Assembly: GCA_020466095.1 (NCBI GenBank)
Contig: CM035808.1
Location: 56,257,152-56,321,151 of the forward strand
Direction: 5' to 3'
DNA from: Chlorops oryzae
Taxonomy: Eukaryota; Arthropoda; Insecta; Diptera; Chloropidae
DNA: 64,000 bases
Shown here: positions 63,421 through 64,000 of the stretch, in pieces
How positions within the stretch are numbered: the first letter of the stretch is position 1
Layout: each line of letters begins with the position of its first letter
Made by a program: the position numbers and the translations under genes
The notes under the pieces: model-generated
What the model was told of the DNA's origin: nothing
The model's input: the letters and a program-made list of their open reading frames with translations, nothing else
Databases searched by the model: none

Positions 63421-64000
63421 ATCTTCCTTAAGCATTAGACCCCTTTTTTTTAAAAAAAAGGAATCAGAGATCTTTTTAAAAAAGATTTTGTGATTCCATT
63501 AAAAACGGGAAACCATTGGAATATCAATTTCTCTTTTTTTTCTCTTCTTGCATTTATCACTTCGAGATTTATTTATTTAATTATGTAGATTTTCTTTAGG
63601 ATGAAGATCCCATTTTTTTTTCAAATATATAATCCTTTTGTTAATAAAAACGAAAAACTTATGCGTTTACGACGTCGCTTCGGTGGCTCTTAATTGTCTC
63701 TACTTGTTTTTTTTACTAATGCTGCTACTTTAAGTTTTTTGGCGCCTGCCACTGGTTACATTTTCTAGCGATTACTCACAATCCTACAATCGGCCTTTCT
63801 GACTTGAGATTTGCGTTCAAATGTTGTATCCCACTTCTTCATTAACTTAGTCACCGTGCTCGTTCGCTTAGGACCTAATTTTTCCTGACCTTTTCAACTA
63901 CATCCTATCCATGCCTTAAAACTGAAGTAATTTTTATGGTCCCAAATATTTTGGTTTCACCTTTAACTGGGTTCTCTTTATGGCTACAAGTTCATTTATT
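63421..64000. other. No gene seen; one hairpin at 63457-63497
   Basis: AT-rich sequence. GGAATCAGAGATCTTTTTAA and TTAAAAAAGATTTTGTGATTCC can fold as a hairpin with small bulges. No other structure. Confidence 0.35.

Overview
The window looks like a stretch of repeat-dense, AT-rich insect chromosome, most likely from a fly. The grounds are the mixture of element families (mariner, Jockey, LOA-like, R4/Dong-like, BEL/Pao, gypsy, Mag, PIF/Harbinger and hAT) and one exon of a Dpr-type immunoglobulin-domain gene with intact splice signals. Host coding sequence is almost absent. The only confident host piece is the Dpr-like exon at 5884-6097 (+). A second possible exon lies at 3968-4135 (-). The rest reads as large introns or intergenic DNA filled with transposable elements of very different ages.

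Layout. 1-3850: two minus-strand LINE relics, the second LOA-like with an RNase H domain. 3950-6100: the two host-like exons with an unassigned relic between them. 6534-7818: a nearly complete mariner with TA duplication and one stop codon. 8157-11585: two Jockey-type LINE relics lying head to head, the second holding a fragment of another mariner. 12466-20152: a nest built on (TTA)n tracts. Two 5'-truncated R4/Dong-like pieces sit between TTA tracts, and a 5.5 kb gypsy-type LTR element (near-identical 232 bp LTRs, 1001-codon pol) is inserted in the middle tract. Its gag is split by a long-TIR MITE. 20160-23345: LOA-like LINE. 23433-31446: old BEL/Pao element with a PHD-like finger relic and a large nested insertion. 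31450-36540: MITEs, a motif-dense foldback element, two transposase-like relics and two tRNA-like sequences. 36554-41259: a complete, apparently young Mag-lineage LTR element with identical 184 bp LTRs, a 5 bp duplication and one open 1394-codon gag-pol frame. 41500-43103: gypsy gag relic with primer site and partial LTR, ending at a 100 base assembly gap (43104-43203). 43204 to about 47341 or beyond: a DNA transposon with inverted arms of at least 770 bp made of ~165 bp repeats, flanking an interrupted three-exon transposase-like gene. 47561-57996: a tandem segmental duplication of Harbinger plus BEL sequence, each copy later hit by different insertions. 58257-59525: an internally deleted Harbinger. 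62637-63420: a Ty1/copia relic.

For function, the only element that looks able to move by itself is the Mag-type copy. The mariner, gypsy and long-TIR elements are structurally well preserved but each carries at least one lesion in a required gene. The most informative signals are nested: insertion order can be read from target duplications, empty sites and TTA tracts. The least familiar object is the long-armed transposon at 43.2-47.3 kb, whose superfamily I cannot assign.
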